A stretch of 64,000 bases of DNA from Phycisphaerales bacterium UBA1161 (GCA_002311745.1 DBZL01000033.1:1-64000); one strand, 5' to 3'. Numbered from the stretch's first letter, positions 42,401 through 51,121 are shown. Program-made: numbers and translations. Notes: generated from the sequence alone by a model not told the origin.

Positions 42401-43051
42401 TCAAATTCGTTTTTTCAGTTCGGTAACGGTTTCGCGGACGCACTCGAGGTGGGGATTGATGCTCAGGGCCTTTTCATAACATTCTACGGCCTCGGGTATC
42501 TGGTTGAGATGGGCGTGACAGTGCCCCCTGCCCGCCCAGGCCCCAAAATGGCAGGGCATCCTGCGGACCGTCCGGTGGCAATCCGCCATGCTGCGCCGAT
42601 AGTCTTCCATCAGGTAATAGGCGATCGCCCGCTGGTTGTACGCCTCGGGAAAATTGGGATCGCAGCGGATGGCCTGGCTGAACAGCTCGACCGCGCCGCA
42701 GAGATCCTTCTCGTTCAGGGCCTCGGCGCCGCGGCAGACCAGTTGATTCGCCTCCGGCGTCTTGCCGCTGCGGAACCAGATCGCCCACAGCGCATGCTCG
42801 GCCAACTGGTTGATCACGGGATCGGGATCTCTCAACTGCAGGGCGAGTTCTTCAGTGCAACACGTTGGCCCCACCAGCGCCAGGGCCAGCAGGGCCACTT
42901 TCTTGGCATCGTTATGTCCGGATCGGAGCAGCTCGCGGATTTGCTCCGGGTGCCAGCGGGCCTTGAGCAGACAAAGCAAACCCGGCAGGTCCTGTTGAGC
43001 CAGCAGCGGCTCGACCAGTTCGACGAACTGCGTTGGTTCGATCGGCGCCAA
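42401..43051 (-). CDS. TPR-repeat protein
   Basis: About 216 aa. The N-terminal half is helical with HEAT-like character (KKVALLALALVGPTC, DPDPVINQLAEHALWAIWF); the C-terminal half has three tetratricopeptide repeats (KDLCGAVELFSQAIRCDPNF, PEAYNQRAIAYYLMEDYRRS, PEAVECYEKALSINPHLE). The start is uncertain: TTG 43051 has AAGGCGGG 8 bases upstream; TTG 43081 is the alternative; frames further upstream run through a lipoprotein gene. No signal peptide. Likely a scaffold; probably co-transcribed with the downstream membrane protein. Confidence 0.65.
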   Translation of the reverse strand: MAPIEPTQFVELVEPLLAQQDLPGLLCLLKARWHPEQIRELLRSGHNDAKKVALLALALVGPTCCTEELALQLRDPDPVINQLAEHALWAIWFRSGKTPEANQLVCRGAEALNEKDLCGAVELFSQAIRCDPNFPEAYNQRAIAYYLMEDYRRSMADCHRTVRRMPCHFGAWAGRGHCHAHLNQIPEAVECYEKALSINPHLECVRETVTELKKRI

Positions 43052-43106
43052 GGCACCACCCGCCTTTTTTATCGTAGGCAAAGGACGTGAAACGCTTCCA
43101 TACCCC

Positions 43107-43322
43107 TCAATAGCTCCCGGGCGTATGAGACGGCTGACGGGCGTGCTCGTCTCCCTGATCGTGCTGGGCTTCCGCGGCTTCCTGGCTGTACGGATCGGCA
43201 TACAGCGCCCGGCGCTGCGTCAGGGACATGTCCAGCCTCCGAGGTTCGTATCCGGTTTCCAACTTGGAACTGCATCCGGCCGTCGCCAGCACGGCCAACG
43301 CCAACGTCAGGGGCTTGAACAC
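43107..43322 (-). CDS. Small lipoprotein, unknown
   Basis: 71 aa from a GTG at 43322 with GGAG 8 bases upstream. Signal FKPLTLALAVLATAGC has a lipobox (ATAGC); the mature part reads SSKLETGYEPRRLDMSLTQRRALYADPYSQEAAEAQ and ends in a His/Gln/Pro-rich tail. I have the impression of short planctomycete lipoproteins with the same layout (R-R-x-x-Y-A-x-P-F/Y-x-x-E-A), but cannot name the family. It is easily missed because it lacks an ATG and lies inside a longer false frame. Confidence 0.6.
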   Translation of the reverse strand: MFKPLTLALAVLATAGCSSKLETGYEPRRLDMSLTQRRALYADPYSQEAAEAQHDQGDEHARQPSHTPGSY

Positions 43323-43427
43323 GGCTGATTCTCCAGCCTTCGGCGGCCACCTGGACCACCGAATCGCCTCCAAAGCATAGCACCGCAGCAGGCGTAAAGC
43401 CACGTTACGGTTAAGATACGGCTTGTC

Positions 43428-44171
43428 ATGAACTTGCTTGCCACAAAGGGAAAGGATGACCGCCCTTCGACTCCAACCACGGCGCGCCTGCGCCTGTTGC
43501 AGCGGATCGAGCGTCTGTATCCGACGATCAGGCAAACCCTGCGGTTTGGCTCGCTTGAGCTGGATTTCACGCGCATCGCCGATCCCAACCAGGTGCTGGA
43601 CCGGACCGTCGCCGAACTGGATCGGCAGGAAAAGTCGACCGGGCGGCGGTTGGCCGAAGAGCCGCATCTGCCCTACTGGGCGGAATTGTGGGACAGCGCC
43701 GCCGGCCTGGCCCAGCGGCTGGTGCAGCTTCCAATCTCCTCCGCGACGCGCGTGCTGGACTTGGGATGCGGCATGGGCCTGGCCGGCGCCGTCGCCGCGG
43801 CCATGGGAGCCAGGGTCCTGCTGGCCGATCGGGAGCCGACGGCGCTGCTCTTGGCGCGATTGAACTCGCTTGCGTTTGCCCGACGTGTGCGCACGCGATG
43901 CCTGGATTGGCGCCGCGACCGGCTGCGGGAACGTTTTGACCTGATTCTCGGCTCGGACATTCTTTACGAACGATCCCAGTGGGACCCCTTGGCCGCCTTC
44001 TGGATGGAGCACGTGACGGCGCAGGGCCGCGTTCTGCTTGGCGAGCCCGGACGCGCCGCGGGTGATTTATTTGAAACGTGGATCGCCGGGCGCGGCTGGC
44101 GCGTGCGGCAAAGCTGGCAAGAGACGCCGCGGCAAAAGCCGATCCGAATCTTCGAGCTTTGGCGTCAGTGA
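43428..44171 (+). CDS. Class I SAM-dependent methyltransferase, METTL-like
   Basis: 247 aa. SAM-binding motif I VLDLGCGMGLAGAV (about 108-121), acidic motif II LLADREP, and the post-I motif GSDILYERSQW. The segment PYWAELWDSAAGLAQRL ahead of motif I and the S-D-I-L-Y motif are typical of the Methyltransf_16 group, which methylates protein lysines (for example ETF beta subunit). Ends with beta strands IRIFEL. Convergent with the HD-domain gene; substrate unknown. Confidence 0.8.
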   Translation: MNLLATKGKDDRPSTPTTARLRLLQRIERLYPTIRQTLRFGSLELDFTRIADPNQVLDRTVAELDRQEKSTGRRLAEEPHLPYWAELWDSAAGLAQRLVQLPISSATRVLDLGCGMGLAGAVAAAMGARVLLADREPTALLLARLNSLAFARRVRTRCLDWRRDRLRERFDLILGSDILYERSQWDPLAAFWMEHVTAQGRVLLGEPGRAAGDLFETWIAGRGWRVRQSWQETPRQKPIRIFELWRQ

Positions 44172-44176
44172 ATCAT

Positions 44177-44809
44177 TCACGCAGCGAGCTTCAAGCGGCG
44201 GGCTCGCTGCACGGCTATTTCCACGCGGCAATCGAGCACTTCTTCCAACAAGCGGAATTTTCTGCGTCGCGAGAACACCCGGCGCACTTTGTTGGAATCT
44301 TCCCGTAAGCCGCAGGTGATCCGCAGGCAGCGGTCGCGGAGCCGTATCGCCAATCGCGGCGCCGGCAGCGAGCGGCAGTCCAACGTGTCGGCGACGCGCA
44401 AAAACCCCAACAACATCCGCAGACGCTCGGCATCGTCGCTGCCGCGAAGAATCGCATCCTTGCGCAATTCCGGGACCTGGTCGCGGTGATACCGCGTCAG
44501 GTACGCCAGGGCGCGTCGCTGCCGGCTCTTCAAAGGCAGCTTGCTTTCCTCCAGAATCATTTCCGCGCCAATGGATGGGTGGTGCTTTTCGTTCTCGCAG
44601 CGGCCCACATCGTGCACCAAAGCCGCCATCTTCAGCAGGCGAAGATCGCGGCGGTCCAGCGCGTGAAGCGCGACGGTGTGATGGACCAACTCCCGGGCGA
44701 TGGCCATGACGCGACGCTCATGGCCAATGCGACCCAGGTGCCTGGAAACCCATTGGGCCAGCAACTGTAATGTGGTGACCGCTCGGCCGTCCGTGCCGAT
44801 CCGTTTCAT
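44177..44809 (-). CDS. HD-domain phosphohydrolase (Ppx/GppA C-terminal-like)
   Basis: 210 aa from ATG 44809, GGAGG 5 bases upstream. The metal ligands of an HD domain are visible: GHERRVM, LVHDVGRC (HD pair), HHPSIGAEMIL and a distal Asp in LRVADTLDCRS. The RLRMLLGFLRVADTLDC segment resembles the HD half of exopolyphosphatase/guanosine pentaphosphatase proteins, here without the actin-like N-terminal half. The C-terminus is strongly basic. It might hydrolyse (p)ppGpp or polyphosphate intermediates; substrate is inferred only. Confidence 0.75.
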   Translation of the reverse strand: MKRIGTDGRAVTTLQLLAQWVSRHLGRIGHERRVMAIARELVHHTVALHALDRRDLRLLKMAALVHDVGRCENEKHHPSIGAEMILEESKLPLKSRQRRALAYLTRYHRDQVPELRKDAILRGSDDAERLRMLLGFLRVADTLDCRSLPAPRLAIRLRDRCLRITCGLREDSNKVRRVFSRRRKFRLLEEVLDCRVEIAVQRARRLKLAA

Positions 44810-44992
44810 CAAACCTCCGCGACTCCTCCTTGGTCGGTCACATCGTACGGCCGCATTATTCAGTTTAGGTAAAGATTTTGCAATGAACGGACCGCCGCGC
44901 AACAGGCAAGTATTCCCGGGCGCGAATTTATCGGATTGACGCTGATCGTCGTAGGACGGGCTTGTCCTGTGTAACTAACGTCTCCGTGGGCG

Positions 44993-46015
44993 ATGCACTA
45001 CAATCCACCGCCGCCGCTCGCGTCGGCGCAACGCCCGGTCGAGCCGAACATGGCAGCGCTTCCTTCCCACTCGCCGCAATCTTCCCGCGCCGAACTCCGC
45101 GCGGCGCTGCTCTCCCTGGGCTTGAGCCTGGTTCTGCTGGTGGTCAAATTCGTCGCCTATTTTCTGACGCGTTCCAACGCCGTCTTTTCCGACGCCCTGG
45201 AGAACATCGTGAATGTCCTGGGCTCGGGCTTCGCCGTGTATGCGATCGCGCTGGCGCACCGCCCGGCGGACACGGATCACCCCTACGGACACGGCAAGAT
45301 CGAATTCTTTTCCGCCGGGCTGGAAGGCGGCATGATCCTTCTGGCCGCGGTGCTGATCGTGGGCAAGGTGGCCGTCGCCCTCTACAACCACCAAGCGCCC
45401 AACACCGCTAAATTGGACATCGCCCTGATGTTGATGACCGCGGCGTTTTTGCTCAACGGCGCGGTGGGATTGTTTCTTTGGCAGATCGGCCGTCGCCGCG
45501 GCTCGCTGACGCTGGAGGCCGACGGCACTCACCTACTGAGCGACGCCTTCACCAGCGCCGTGGTGATCCTCGCCCTGGTGATCGTGCGCTTCACCGGCTG
45601 GTCATGGGTGGATAGCGCCGCGGCGCTCTTGGCCGCCGCGTACATCGGCTACCTGGGGCTTCGGCTTCTGCGTCGAGCGACCGCCGGGCTGATGGACGAG
45701 CAGGACCTGGCCGACCAAAAACTCCTGCGCACGATCCTGGACAGCCATCTGGGTCCCGGCGGCAAGCAGCCGCTGATTTGCAGCTATCACAAGGTGCGCC
45801 TTCGCCACAGCGGACGCTATCACTGGGTGGATTTTCACATCATGATGCCGGCCTGGTGGGAAATCCATCGCGCCCACCAGGTTGCCAGCGGCATCGAATA
45901 TGAAATCGAATTGGCCCTGGGCGAAGGCAACGCCACGGCCCACGTCGAGCCGTGCATCGATCCTGATTGCCCCTACTGCCGTGCCGAAAAACAAACCGCG
46001 GCACGCACCTCATAG
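44993..46015 (+). CDS. Cation diffusion facilitator (CDF) metal transporter
   Basis: 340 aa. Six membrane helices with CDF signatures: NAVFSDALENIVNVLGS in helix 2, the HPYGHGKIEFFSAGLEG loop, and EADGTHLLSDAFTS in helix 5. This pairs two D/H metal sites (S-D-A-L-E-N and D-G-T-H-L-L-S-D) used for Zn/Co/Fe/Mn efflux; a classic DxxxD would suggest Zn, here Asn replaces one ligand. The cytosolic domain ends HVEPCIDPDCPYCR with three cysteines that may bind metal. The start is uncertain (ATG 44993 or 45050; no clear ribosome site). Confidence 0.9.
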   Translation: MHYNPPPPLASAQRPVEPNMAALPSHSPQSSRAELRAALLSLGLSLVLLVVKFVAYFLTRSNAVFSDALENIVNVLGSGFAVYAIALAHRPADTDHPYGHGKIEFFSAGLEGGMILLAAVLIVGKVAVALYNHQAPNTAKLDIALMLMTAAFLLNGAVGLFLWQIGRRRGSLTLEADGTHLLSDAFTSAVVILALVIVRFTGWSWVDSAAALLAAAYIGYLGLRLLRRATAGLMDEQDLADQKLLRTILDSHLGPGGKQPLICSYHKVRLRHSGRYHWVDFHIMMPAWWEIHRAHQVASGIEYEIELALGEGNATAHVEPCIDPDCPYCRAEKQTAARTS

Positions 46016-46579
46016 TGCTTGCGGCGACATCACGCCGGCCATCTGGCTTAGCAGCCTGTTGTTGAACTGGCGACACATGTCTGGAATCAAGAAGGCGTCG
46101 ACCAATGCCCAAATGCCGGTGATCCAGATCGTGAATAGTCCGATGACGACGAACATCAATACAAACGAGGAAAGGGTGATCACAAGCATGGCCGTGGCGC
46201 TACCGTTGCGTCCCAAATAGAACCGATGGGCGCCGAACCCTCCCAGAAAAAACCAAAGGAGGTAGGCGACGCCCATCGATTTTTTGTTGGCTTCGAACGT
46301 CATCATCGCCAGGGCGTCGGTAGTGGGCCTGACCACGACGACCGGAGCCTGCGGCGGATAAGTTCCCTGGCCGGCATAAGCCAGCGGCGGGGGTGGCGGA
46401 GGCGGCGGCGCGGCAAAGATGCCTCCAACACTGCTGGCCGCGGCCCAGTTGGCCATGCCCTGTTTCCATATCAGGTCCGATGGATGAAGCTGTCCCGCCG
46501 CTGCCATCCGCTGCAGCGCGCCAAAATCCACCGGCCCCCCCTGCTGCCCGTTCTGGCTGTAAAACCATTCTTCCGCCAT
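46010..46579 (-). CDS. GYF-domain and TM2-domain membrane protein
   Basis: 189 aa from ATG 46579, GGGAG 8 bases upstream. Residues 1-50 are a GYF_2 domain (WFYSQNGQQGGPVDFGALQRMAAAGQLHPSDLIWKQGMANW), followed by a run of ten Pro and a Pro/Tyr/Gln linker, then a TM2 domain (AYLLWFFLGGFGAHRFYLGRNG, ending WALVDAFLIPDM) with two helices. GYF_2 domains bind Pro-rich ligands. Function unknown; common in planctomycetes. Last gene after nadD-kdtA, overlapping the CDF gene end by 6 bases. Confidence 0.87.
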   Translation of the reverse strand: MAEEWFYSQNGQQGGPVDFGALQRMAAAGQLHPSDLIWKQGMANWAAASSVGGIFAAPPPPPPPPLAYAGQGTYPPQAPVVVVRPTTDALAMMTFEANKKSMGVAYLLWFFLGGFGAHRFYLGRNGSATAMLVITLSSFVLMFVVIGLFTIWITGIWALVDAFLIPDMCRQFNNRLLSQMAGVMSPQAL

Positions 46580-46608
46580 GTGATTCTCCCTGTCGATGGG
46601 CAAAACGA

Positions 46609-47967
46609 TTACGTCGCCACGCCGCCTGCCGCTGCTATCGTCGAAACCGAATCGAGCGTGTCAAGGATGATTCGCGCATGCCGCAGCGTCGCTCCCTGCC
46701 CGCTCCGCACCACCTCCCTGGCCCGTGCCGCCATCTGCGCCGCTTCGGCCGATTGTGAGAGGCATCGCCGCACAGCCTGCTCAAGGCTTGCTGCATCCTG
46801 GACGACCCTCATCGCGTCGGCGCGGGTGAACCGCTCCATCGCCTCGGCGAAGTTGCCGGTGTGCGGCCCGACGATCACCGGCTTGCCCAGGGCCGCCGGT
46901 TCGATCATGTCGCTGCCGTGCTGCCGCGGGCCTAAATCCACCAGCGTCCTGCCGACGAAAACCACCTCCGCCAGGGCATAGAACTTGCGCAATTCCCCCA
47001 TCGTGTCGCCCAGGATCACCGGGCCGGGACCGGGACCGGGACCGGGCGGAGGACCGCCCGGCTCTCTTTGTGTATCGGAGCGGCGCAACAATCCGAAACC
47101 TTCTGCGCGGATTAAATGCGCGACCTCGTCGAATCGCTCGGGTTTGCGCGGAACCAGGACCAGCCGAAGATCGCCGAACTGCTCCAGCAGCCGCCGGTAG
47201 ATGGGCAGAATCAACTCCTCCTCACCCGGCCCGGTCGATCCGCACACCCAAATGCGCTGCCGCCCCGGCGAGAGGCCCATGGCCGCGGCCAGTTCATCCT
47301 GGCCGTCGATCCTCTCGGCCACGCTCGCCGTGTCGAATTTCATCGTGCCCGTAACGCTGATGCGATCCGGCCCCACGCCCAGCTCGGCAAAACGATCGGC
47401 GTAGGTTGCGTCCTGCACGCAGACGCGATGAAGCCGGCTAAACATCCCCCCCATCAGCGGCCTGGCCCAGCGATATTTGCCAAAACTCTCGGTCGTGATC
47501 CGCCCATTGATCAGCACCACCGGCAGCCGGCGGCGGGCGCAGCGTCGGATGAAATTCGGCCATACTTCCAGCTCGAGCAGCACCACCACCGACGGCCGCA
47601 GCGCATCCAGAAGCCGATCCACCGCCGCCGAAAAATCCAGGGGATACCGCACCAGCGTCACGTCCGCCGCCGAACCGTACAATTCCCGCCCGCGCTCAAA
47701 TCCCGTGTCCGTCGTCACCGAGACGACAAAATGCAATCCCGGGCGCTGGGCGCGCAGCGTATCGACCAGTGAGCGCGTGGCGTTGATCTCGCCCAGGCTG
47801 ACCGCGTGGATCATGATCGCCGGCTTGGACAGATCGCGTCCGGCCACGCGCCCCATGCGCTGCGAGAACGCACGCAGCACTTTGCGCCGCATCGACGGCT
47901 TGGCCAGCCAAACCGGCGAGGCCAACCCCACGGCGATTCCGTACGCGATGTCGTAATGATTCACCAT
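46609..47967 (-). CDS. kdtA: 3-deoxy-D-manno-octulosonic acid (Kdo) transferase
   Basis: 452 aa GT30 enzyme adding Kdo to lipid A precursor at the inner membrane, evidence that this bacterium makes LPS. Motifs: IMIHAVSLGEINATRSLV (catalytic Glu), LLELEVWPNFI, NGRITTESFGKY, CGSTGPGEEELIL, LVLVPRKPERFDEV, and the sugar-nucleotide site GRTLVDLGPRQHGSDMIEPAALGKPVIVGP. A PGPGPGPGP linker is coded by four CCGGGA-like hexamers (47024-47047). Downstream of nadD by 15 bases. Confidence 0.94.
   Translation of the reverse strand: MVNHYDIAYGIAVGLASPVWLAKPSMRRKVLRAFSQRMGRVAGRDLSKPAIMIHAVSLGEINATRSLVDTLRAQRPGLHFVVSVTTDTGFERGRELYGSAADVTLVRYPLDFSAAVDRLLDALRPSVVVLLELEVWPNFIRRCARRRLPVVLINGRITTESFGKYRWARPLMGGMFSRLHRVCVQDATYADRFAELGVGPDRISVTGTMKFDTASVAERIDGQDELAAAMGLSPGRQRIWVCGSTGPGEEELILPIYRRLLEQFGDLRLVLVPRKPERFDEVAHLIRAEGFGLLRRSDTQREPGGPPPGPGPGPGPVILGDTMGELRKFYALAEVVFVGRTLVDLGPRQHGSDMIEPAALGKPVIVGPHTGNFAEAMERFTRADAMRVVQDAASLEQAVRRCLSQSAEAAQMAARAREVVRSGQGATLRHARIILDTLDSVSTIAAAGGVAT
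47024..47047. repeat. Hexanucleotide tandem repeat in kdtA
   Basis: Three CCGGGA units and one CCGGGC. Six-base units keep the frame and lengthen or shorten a Pro-Gly linker. Confidence 0.8.
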
Positions 47968-47982
47968 CGTCCGCCAGGATCG

Positions 47983-48570
47983 CTATCGGTACAACCCGTG
48001 GTCTTGAATATACCGGCACACGCCCGGCGGGGTCAGGTATTCGATCGGTTGCCCGGCGGCGACGCGCCGGCGAATCTCGGTGGCGCTGATGTCGATCTGC
48101 GGCACCTGCACCGTCTGCTGGCGCAAGACCTGAAACGCGGGCGGCAGGCTTGACCAATCAAAGCTCCAGCCCGGCCGGGCCATGAGCATCACTCGCGCTT
48201 CGGCCAACAGGGCCTGCGGCTGGTGCCAAGTCGGCAGACCGGCCAGTAGGTCGGCCCCGATCAGCCAAATCACCTCATCCCATCCGCTTTGCTTGAGCTG
48301 GCGGACGGTGTCAATCGTGTAGCTCGGTCCGCCGCGGCGGATCTCGCGGTCGTCGACCTCGAAGCCGGTCGCGTCTGCCACGGCCAGTCGGCACATTTCC
48401 AGCCGGTCCGCAGCCGAAGCCAAGTCGCTCTGCCGCTGCTTGTGGGGGGCGATACGCGACACTACCAGCACGACGTCCTGCGCCCCCAGCGATTCGGTTG
48501 CCGCGCGGGCGCACAGCAGGTGGCCGTGGTGCACAGGATTGAAGCTGCCGCCCAGACAAATCCGCCGCAT
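47983..48570 (-). CDS. nadD: Nicotinate-nucleotide adenylyltransferase
   Basis: 195 aa. Makes deamido-NAD from nicotinate mononucleotide and ATP. Nucleotidyltransferase start MRRICLGGSFNPVHHGHL with the HxGH motif, SRIAPHK, PSYTIDTV, IWLIGADLLAGLPTWHQ, and ISATEIRRRVAAG (the ISSTxIR motif). ATG 48570 is chosen to match the family; an in-frame TTG at 48591 would add 7 residues. First gene of the nadD-kdtA-GYF/TM2 group. Confidence 0.94.
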   Translation of the reverse strand: MRRICLGGSFNPVHHGHLLCARAATESLGAQDVVLVVSRIAPHKQRQSDLASAADRLEMCRLAVADATGFEVDDREIRRGGPSYTIDTVRQLKQSGWDEVIWLIGADLLAGLPTWHQPQALLAEARVMLMARPGWSFDWSSLPPAFQVLRQQTVQVPQIDISATEIRRRVAAGQPIEYLTPPGVCRYIQDHGLYR

Positions 48571-48860
48571 TGCCTTGGGATTCTCCTGCAAAAGTGGCAG
48601 GTCCAGATTAGCCGCTGTGTCAATTGGCTGCCACTATAGCCCCTTTCGACGGTTCGGCGTTTGTAAACATCCAGTTTGTTTGTGAAAAAAAGCACAGGGG
48701 AATAAACGCTTAACCTCAATTGTTTCAGGACTTACGGAGCGAACTGCAACTAAGCCGCGACGTATGTATGTAAAGATTTCAGATGGAGACATTTTTAGCG
48801 CTGCAAGTTGAACGCCGTTTGCATTAGGAAAGAGGTACGGGGAAGGCCAGAGGTGACGCC
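48571..48860. other. Intergenic region between nadD and the sigma factor gene
   Basis: Divergent, AT-richer than its surroundings (TTTGTAAACATCCAGTTTGT, CAATTGTTTC, GTATGTATGTAAAG). No gene seen. Should contain the sigma factor promoter, but no convincing hexamer pair at 16-18 bp was found; its own or another alternative sigma may be used. Confidence 0.4.
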
Positions 48861-49859
48861 ATGACGGTGGATCTGAAAATCAGACGTGGAGCGGCCCCCG
48901 TTCCCAAGGCATTGCGGCAGCAGGTGTCCCGCTTGCTGGAGGAAAACTTTGCCTACATGGACAGTCCATTCTTCCGCCGCAAGCACGTCGAGCGGGAATT
49001 GTTTACTGAGGATGCCCAGCGCCAATTGCCCCTGACCAGTTGGTATCAGCCCACGCGGGACGAATCCGGTCACGGCGCCGGCAGTCCCCCGCAACTCATG
49101 AAGCCCCAGGAAGAGCGCCTGATGTTCCTGCGCTTCAACTACGCCAAGAAGCGCCTGCACGATTTGCAGCGGCAGATTCTCCGCAACGGACTGATCCTGC
49201 GCCGCGCCCAGGAATTCGTCCAGTGGCACCGCCGGTTCGAGCACTTCCGGGAATACCTGGTGCGCACCAACCTGGCGCTGGTGCTGGCCATGGCCAAGCG
49301 CACGCGCCTGGGCGACGTGGATTTCGCCGAGATCGTCAGCGAAGGCAACATGGCCCTGTTGCGGGCGGTGGACAAGTTTTCGATCGACCGCGGCTTCAAG
49401 TTCAGCACCTACGCCTGCCGCGCCATTCTCAAGGCCTTCAGCCGAGCGGCCATGAAGTCCGCCAAGCATCGCACGCGCTTCCCCGTGGAGTTCGAGCCGG
49501 ACATGGAACAGAGCGATTGGGCCGACCGGCGGCGCGATCAGATCGAGGATGATTGCATCGACGAATTGAAGGCGATCGTCGACCGCAACCTGGCCGATCT
49601 GTCCAACGTCGAGCAGACGGTGATCCGCCGGCGCTTCAACTGGCAGCAGGCCGAGGAATCGCCCCTCACCCTGGAAGAGGTCGGCAAGATCATCGGCGTG
49701 ACCAAGGAACGCGTGCGGCAGATCCAGAACAAGGCGCTGATGAAGATCCGCACGGTCATGGAGGACGGCGTTCTGCGCGTGCACCCGCACAGCGAAGACG
49801 AGGTTCGCACGGCCGCGGCCGAGCGCCCCGCCGAAGAACCGGCGCCGATCCCATCCTAA
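48861..49859 (+). CDS. RNA polymerase sigma-70 family factor, atypical
   Basis: 332 aa. Region 2 is well kept: NLALVLAMAKRTR, FAEIVSEGNMALLRAVDKFSIDRGFKFSTYACRAI. Region 2.4, which reads the -10 element, is unusual (YACRAILKAFSRAAMKSAKHRTRFPVEFE rather than the common W-I-R-Q-x-I-x-R pattern). Region 3 is nearly absent. Region 4 has LTLEEVGKIIGVTKERVRQIQNKALMKI. Residues 1-95 have no counterpart in ordinary sigma factors and no region 1.1. RBS AGAGGTG before the ATG. I believe this is a lineage-typical planctomycete sigma; promoter preference is unknown. Confidence 0.88.
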   Translation: MTVDLKIRRGAAPVPKALRQQVSRLLEENFAYMDSPFFRRKHVERELFTEDAQRQLPLTSWYQPTRDESGHGAGSPPQLMKPQEERLMFLRFNYAKKRLHDLQRQILRNGLILRRAQEFVQWHRRFEHFREYLVRTNLALVLAMAKRTRLGDVDFAEIVSEGNMALLRAVDKFSIDRGFKFSTYACRAILKAFSRAAMKSAKHRTRFPVEFEPDMEQSDWADRRRDQIEDDCIDELKAIVDRNLADLSNVEQTVIRRRFNWQQAEESPLTLEEVGKIIGVTKERVRQIQNKALMKIRTVMEDGVLRVHPHSEDEVRTAAAERPAEEPAPIPS

Positions 49860-49876
49860 GAACAGCCGTTTTGTAG

Positions 49877-49910
49877 CCGCGTCCCGACGCGTCGGGGCGC
49901 GGTTTTTTTT
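49877..49910 (+). terminator. Rho-independent terminator after the sigma factor gene
   Basis: CCGCGTCCCGAC (49877-49888) pairs with GTCGGGGCGCGG (49891-49902) with a 2-base centre and one mismatch, followed directly by eight T. The T-run overlaps the stop codon of the convergent gene. Confidence 0.9.
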
Positions 49911-50319
49911 ATGCCGCCTGGGGCGCGAATGGCATGAGCGATTGCGGCAGCGTCTTGATCCCCCGCCGAAGCGCCTTGCCCACCGCGTAGCGCATGGACA
50001 GCTCCACCCGGCGATTCACTTTCTCGTCCGGCTCCACCCCGTAGCGCCACATTTCATTCAGCGCCCACATCCAGACGACAAATTCCTCCTCGCAGCGCCG
50101 CCGGTATGCACCGAAGCCGATGACGTGATGCCCCACCTCGTGCAAAAAAAGCGCCAGGCTGATGGGCGTCTTGGGCCTGGGCGATTCGATCCAATTGGTC
50201 ACGCGTCCGCCGGGGCCAACCACGTACCATGCCTTGCCGCTCATGCTGCTTCGCCAGCGCCGCACCCGCACGCCGTAGCGCTGCTTCACCTTTTGGACGA
50301 TCGACGCATAATCAACCAT
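49909..50319 (-). CDS. Small HExxH metalloprotease-like protein
   Basis: 136 aa. LFLHEVGHHVIG is a zinc-metalloprotease HExxH motif with a preceding Leu-rich helix, followed about 17 residues later by CEEEFVVWMWAL, whose Glu could be the third ligand as in gluzincins (ImmA/IrrE and M48 relatives). No signal peptide. A basic N-terminal half (VRVRRWRSSMSGKAWYVVG). Family not recognised beyond this. Convergent with the sigma factor gene, divergent from the next hypothetical gene. Confidence 0.6.
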   Translation of the reverse strand: MVDYASIVQKVKQRYGVRVRRWRSSMSGKAWYVVGPGGRVTNWIESPRPKTPISLALFLHEVGHHVIGFGAYRRRCEEEFVVWMWALNEMWRYGVEPDEKVNRRVELSMRYAVGKALRRGIKTLPQSLMPFAPQAA

Positions 50320-50443
50320 GACACCTGGGGATGCTTTGGCAGACTATCGGCACAACGCTTGCCGCCTATTTATCCGTCCCTGCCGGTGGCGTTTCTCCTG
50401 CGCCGCTGCGGAAATTATCGGTGCTCATTACAATGAATCTCCC

Positions 50444-51121
50444 ATGTTCCATTGCTTGGCCGCCACCGGCAGCCTTCGAGCTTCGCCCGCGGTGCTGATC
50501 ACGCTGACAGCGATCCTGGCCGCCAGCGTCTGGGTTTTCGTGACCCTGGTGAGACATCAGACCAGCCTTCGCCGCCAGACCGCCCTAAGCCGGTGGGCCC
50601 GCACGCACGGCCTGCGCCTGGCCGATCCGGCCAGGCACGATGCCGCCGCCATCCTTCCCCCGCTGGCAGCGCTGTCGCCCAGGATCGAGCTGCTGCTGCA
50701 CGGCCAAGCCGTCGCCATCGCCCAGGTGCGCGCCGACGGCTCCGGCGCTGCGACTGCGGCGAAGCAAAACGCCGCCTGGCACGTGCTGCTGTGCCCGCTG
50801 AGCGGACGCTGGGCGCCGACCGGCCTGCGTCCGGCCGCTTGCACGCGCAGTTTGATCGACCTCTATTCCCTCTCGAGCTTTCCCTCGTTGGCCTCGACCA
50901 AGCGGTTCATGATCTTCGGCCTGGCCCCGCCCGCCGCCGCGGCGCTGGCGCAATCCTCCGCCACCGCCCTGCTTCCGCAGGACGTCGGCTTGCTCCTGCA
51001 CGAGCGCTACCTCCTTCTAGACTTCACCATGCGCCCGTTCGACGAAATCGAATTCTCCCGGATGATCGACTTGGCCGCTCAGCTTGTGCCGCGATTGGCT
51101 TCGCCGCAGACCGTGCAATGA
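50444..51121 (+). CDS. Hypothetical membrane-anchored protein
   Basis: 225 aa from ATG 50444; the frame is open to 50318 but overlaps the upstream region of the divergent gene. One N-terminal helix (VLITLTAILAASVWVFVTLV, residues 15-34), then an Arg-rich segment (RRQTALSRWARTHGLRLADP) and an alpha/beta body with no motif known to me. No clear ribosome site. Ends 11 bases before a second small anchored protein, suggesting an operon. Confidence 0.55.
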   Translation: MFHCLAATGSLRASPAVLITLTAILAASVWVFVTLVRHQTSLRRQTALSRWARTHGLRLADPARHDAAAILPPLAALSPRIELLLHGQAVAIAQVRADGSGAATAAKQNAAWHVLLCPLSGRWAPTGLRPAACTRSLIDLYSLSSFPSLASTKRFMIFGLAPPAAAALAQSSATALLPQDVGLLLHERYLLLDFTMRPFDEIEFSRMIDLAAQLVPRLASPQTVQ

